A stretch of 64,000 bases of DNA from positions 46,272,417 to 46,336,416 of the forward strand of contig OY754329.1 in the NCBI GenBank assembly GCA_963573305.1, read 5' to 3'. The position numbers were made by a program, and so were the translations under genes. Position 1 is the stretch's first letter; each line of letters starts with the position of its first letter. Origin of the DNA: Pyrrhosoma nymphula (taxonomy: Eukaryota > Arthropoda > Insecta > Odonata > Coenagrionidae). A model generated the notes under the pieces. It saw only the letters and a program-made list of their open reading frames with translations, was not told the DNA's origin and ran no database searches. This document shows positions 60,955 through 64,000 of this stretch, in pieces.

Positions 60955-61110
60955 CTACCACAGAATAGCCGTGGAATTACCTTTACGGCGCCATCCGTAG
61001 GTGCACGTAAATGCGAAAATTATACAGAAGAAAAATCACCCGCCTTGACCGGGGCGCGAACCCGGGTTCCCTTGCACTTTAGCCAGCTAAGCTACCGAAG
61101 TGTCTCGCTA
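60955..61110 (-). repeat. tRNA-derived SINE with head and body
   Basis: On the minus strand GGTAGCTTAGCTGGCTAAAG (A box TAGCTTAGCTGG) and CCCGGGTTCGCGCCCCGG (B box GGTTCGCGCC) lie 30-35 bases apart, as in a tRNA. The body then ends in GTGCACCTACGG, CGCCGTAAAGG and CCACGGCTATT, which matches the copies at 61263 and 28083. Confidence 0.7.
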
Positions 61111-61262
61111 TGGTTTTGTGGGTTTTTATTAGTGATAAGTTTATCCTGACTGCAGAACATAAAATGTCAGGAATCAGTCGAAATGTACGCAATGCACCAC
61201 CGTCCAAGAGGTTAGGACCAGTTTTTTTTTAACACTTAGGTGTTTACTTTTGAAATTTTGAG

Positions 61263-61420
61263 AGTACTGCGAACTAGCCGCGGTATTGCCTTTACGGCGT
61301 TACCCGCAAGTGCACACACGTTTGTAAACTTCACTGATGAAAAATCATCCCCGATGTTGAGGGATCTGGTTTCAGATCACGGTCAATGGGGATGATTTGT
61401 CTCTGTGGAATTCGCACATA
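61263..61420 (-). repeat. Second tRNA-SINE copy with an odd hairpin
   Basis: GAACTAGCCGCGGTATTGCC, TTTACGGCG and ACCCGCAAGTGCAC match the body of the copy at 60955-61110. Beyond GAAAAATCATCC the tRNA head is not recognisable. Instead there is a 10-bp perfect inverted repeat, AATCATCCCC (61343-61352) and GGGGATGATT (61388-61397). Confidence 0.55.
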
Positions 61421-61699
61421 TACTAGAAATTTCTTTACTCTCCGTCATAGGGCTAATGGAAGGGCTGTTGTCATAGGAATGCTGTTCTAGGAAGTTGTTT
61501 TAATGCACATCATGCAAGGTAAAGTATGACTTGCCGAGATTCTTAGCGGAGTGATGTGATCACTAAAATTAGAAATCAATCATTCGCACAGACTAGAATT
61601 GCAATGTGTTTTTAACTGTGTATCTTCTTGAAAAATCAAGAAGGCTTCAGTTTTTTCCTCCATGTTAGAGTAAATTATGTGGTAGCTGTATCTCTCTCC

Positions 61700-62530
61700 T
61701 GGTCATTAGCTCGATATCAAGAGTTGTGACCTAAATGGACTAAATACGCGCATTATGTACAATATGACGCCAGGTCTCTCCATCTTGGGCCGCGTGGACT
61801 GCTTCGCTCAGCTTTTAGTTGGTGAGAGTCTTAATTTGATCCGTAAATTAACGGTGGGCGTCCTCGTGGTTTTTTGCCCCATAATTTGCCTTCGAGTACT
61901 ATCTTTTCTTACCCATTACGCCTTTTGACGTGACCGAAGAATTTGAGACAATTGCGCTGAATTGTTGGCAGTAGTCGGTCTCTGTATGCAATTTGCAATT
62001 GGGCTGAAATGGACGGAGGCTTTAGTTCTTCGCTTTGTCCATGATATACGGATCATTTTTCGATAACAATACAAATCGAACGCCTCAATCTTCTTGCGTA
62101 TTGCGATTGTGACCGTCCAATTCTCCGATCCATAGGTAATGATAGGGAATACCATTGATCGAACTAGTCAAATTTTGGTTGATATGCTGATTCCTCTATT
62201 CTTCCATATTTTTTGCACCTTTTCTAATGCGGTCTTGGCCATCACTATTCTGCGCTTGACTTCTTTTTCACTGCCACCACTGTTTGAGAGCAGGGCGCCC
62301 AGGTATAAGACTTCTTTTTTTAGCGGTATATCACGAATGAGATTCACTCGATAGTTGAGATATCTGTTTATCACCATAAGTTGACGTTTTTGGCGATTGA
62401 GCTGAAGGCCTACCTCCGCGCTGGAGGTCTCAAAACACTGTAGTAGAGTGGCCAAGCTTTATTTTTCGTTGCTTAGGAGAACCGTGTCATCTGCGTATCT
62501 CGCTTGTGGTAGCTTGTTGCAGAAAATTCA
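61700..62530 (-). pseudogene. RTE-like LINE relic (RT core to C-terminus)
   Basis: Minus strand, in order: ARYADDTVLLSNEK (RT motif C, about 62480-62515), GLQLNRQKRQLMVI (motif D), LYLGALLSNSGGSEKEVKRR (62168-62455), YGSENWTVTIAIRKKIEAF and YCYRKMIRISWTKRRTKASV (61916-62155), then in another frame LKFFGHVKRRNG and GKKPRGRPPL, and finally WRDLASY (about 61780). These are the hallmarks of the C-terminal half of RTE/BovB-like retrotransposons. At least three frame breaks and stops occur. The copy is 5'-truncated and inactive. Confidence 0.85.
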
Positions 62531-62838
62531 TTATTATATGTCTTGTTTTTTTGTGACAGGTAATCTTATGGCTTCTTCCGAGTTCAGCAGCCACATTAAA
62601 CTGGTCTGAGTCAACTTTAAGGTCAAGGTTTTTGATGCAGTTTTTTTAAAATATTTAGTGAACTTTGAATTTGGAAATGTAATTCATTTTGTTCAGTCAG
62701 GTCAGGTTTTATTGCTATCTAATTTGTTTTAATATGACATGTTAGAATTTTATTTCTACAATAGATGCTGATTATGTTTTGAAAACAGTCTTACATTTGG
62801 ATGAAGTCTAAATTATGAGATAACACATAACATCATTT
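62531..62838. other. AT-rich spacer
   Basis: No feature seen between the LINE relic and the repeat-associated protein. Confidence 0.4.
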
Positions 62839-64000
62839 TTATGCAAGAAAGGAACTTTTCAAGGACTTTCGTATGTGTTTTGCTTCTGGAATGTCTTTCT
62901 TGAGGCACCTACAATAGTCTGCAAGCGTGTTCACATCCCAGCGACCCTGGTACCTCTCCTCCATCTCTCGAATATCTCTATGAAATCCCTCACCCTGCTC
63001 CTCGCTATAATCTCCACAGTTGTCAGGAAAGTAATCTAAATGTGAGCTGAGAAAGTGCATCTTTATTGAAATACGAGCACCAAGAGCTTGGAAGTTCTGC
63101 AGGAGTTCTTCGATAGTATTTATATACCCAGGACTCCTATAGAGGACGCCAAGAAAGTTTTTTAAATGATTTACTACAATTCTAACCAGACATTCTTTTC
63201 ATTATCCTCCATGCTCTCATCGAATTGTAGATCTTTCATTAGTTTCCTTATCTGAGGACCGTCAAAAATACCTGCATTTAGTTTGGCCGCACTGGTTCCA
63301 GGGCAGGTTTTGCATCCCAGATACGTTGTACGTATTGTTTCTTACCTGCCTGACTGTCCCATACGCATAGGAAGCAAGGATATTTGGTGTAACCACCTTG
63401 TAGACCTAGAAGTATAGCCACAAACTCTAACAAAGAGTATTAATGTGATTCTGTGGATGATAGGACATTCTTACAAAATTAAAACATTAAGCATGTAGTG
63501 TATTCAACTGAAAAATATACCTTTAAGTCTCCGTATATCTTCCAGTTGTGATGTTCATATTTCAGAGCAGTTAACAAATGCTTCATATCACTATAGGTTT
63601 CACTCGTTTGTACTGAATGTCCTGCAGGAACGGAAACAATCTTGTTACGATGGCAGATTAGTACAGCTTTCAAGCTTCTACTTGACAAATCAGTGAAAAG
63701 CCGACAATCAGTAGGGTTATACGTAATACTGAAAGCTTAATTGAGACCACTGATGTCCTGACAGTAAACCAGGGAAGCTTCTTCATCCTTTCTGAAACAC
63801 TGTCGAAACTATTCTTCACGACTGCGGTACCAATAGAAGGTTGTTCCAGGAGCTAACAATCTATTTCCACGTAGACGTGATCCTAGTAACTAAGCAGTTT
63901 CTTTGGATGAGCAAAAATCTCGTATCAAATCATTCAGTTCAGCTTGGGTTAGGGGTTTTGGTTGGCATGCATCTGAACTGACTTCATATGCATCATCATC
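62839..64000 (-). pseudogene. Decayed member of an arthropod repeat-associated protein family
   Basis: Minus strand, entering from the right edge: LTQAELNDLIRDFCSSKETA, GSRLRGNRLLAPGTTFYWYR, SSRSLKAVLICHRNKIVSVP (63479-63688), YGDLK, AILLGLQGGYTKYPCFLCVW, GIFDGPQIRKLMKDLQF, MHFLSSHLDYFPDNCGDYSE and FHRDIREMEERYQGRW, ending LADYCRCLKKDIPEAKHIRK (62839-63060). I know this protein as a many-copy hypothetical family in insects and arachnids, and its function is unknown to me. Three in-frame stops (one at 63890-63892), at least two frameshifts, and an internal gap of about 55-60 residues between the IWDAKPALEP and AKLNAGIF parts make this copy dead. A 96-nt GT-AG intron-like insert splits YGDLK from VAILLG (63425-63520). 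The N-terminus lies outside the window. Confidence 0.75.

Overview
This is a stretch of an arthropod nuclear genome, most likely an insect. It is AT-rich and almost free of host genes, and most of what can be recognised is old, broken transposable elements. The evidence for the host group is indirect. CR1/Jockey-type LINE relics end in a tail that is common in insect repeats (TACATC microsatellite next to a CTGCAAGCCAC...GTGTGTGGC block). There are also many Penelope-like element (PLE) remnants, tRNA- and 5S-derived SINEs, and a repeat-associated protein family that I know from arthropod genomes. The order or species cannot be decided from this sequence. No complete host gene, functional rRNA or tRNA gene, CRISPR array or operon is visible.

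Layout. 1-7200: the end of one open frame at the left edge, then a LINE tail, then a nest of insertions. The nest is a CR1-like LINE (3545-5115, minus) split by a long fold-back MITE (4059-4402). It is fused at its 5' side to a PLE whose RT segment is inverted relative to its GIY-YIG segment (5116-5990). 7201-7869: a solo LTR with TG..CA ends and a 4-bp duplication. 8565-10580: LINE scraps and a perfect hairpin. 18605-21180: a LINE 3' fragment, a 159-bp element with 12-bp target-site duplications and a hammerhead-ribozyme-like core, and the largest LINE copy. 24740-27140: a tandemly duplicated THAP-domain fragment. Its second copy was later split by two MITE-like insertions, and the first copy serves as the empty site. 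32890-34110: a PLE with inverted terminal arms and 10-bp target-site duplications. 34110-58480: almost featureless, with a few SINE, LINE and tRNA-like fragments. 59399-59585: an inverted pair of PLE-type motifs. 60203-60575: a 5S rRNA-derived SINE with 13-bp duplications that interrupts an antisense open frame. 60955-62530: tRNA-SINE copies and an RTE-like LINE relic. 62839-64000: a decayed copy of the arthropod repeat-associated protein, with what looks like a retained intron.

The most interesting theme is the PLE layer. Five loci share a CTGANGA-hairpin-GAAA-palindrome-TC block, the core order of a hammerhead ribozyme. One of them (18854-19012) is a tiny stand-alone insertion with a long stem I, which suggests a retrozyme-like non-autonomous element. 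Everything was read by eye. Family names rest on motif recognition, and boundaries are approximate unless a target-site duplication is stated.
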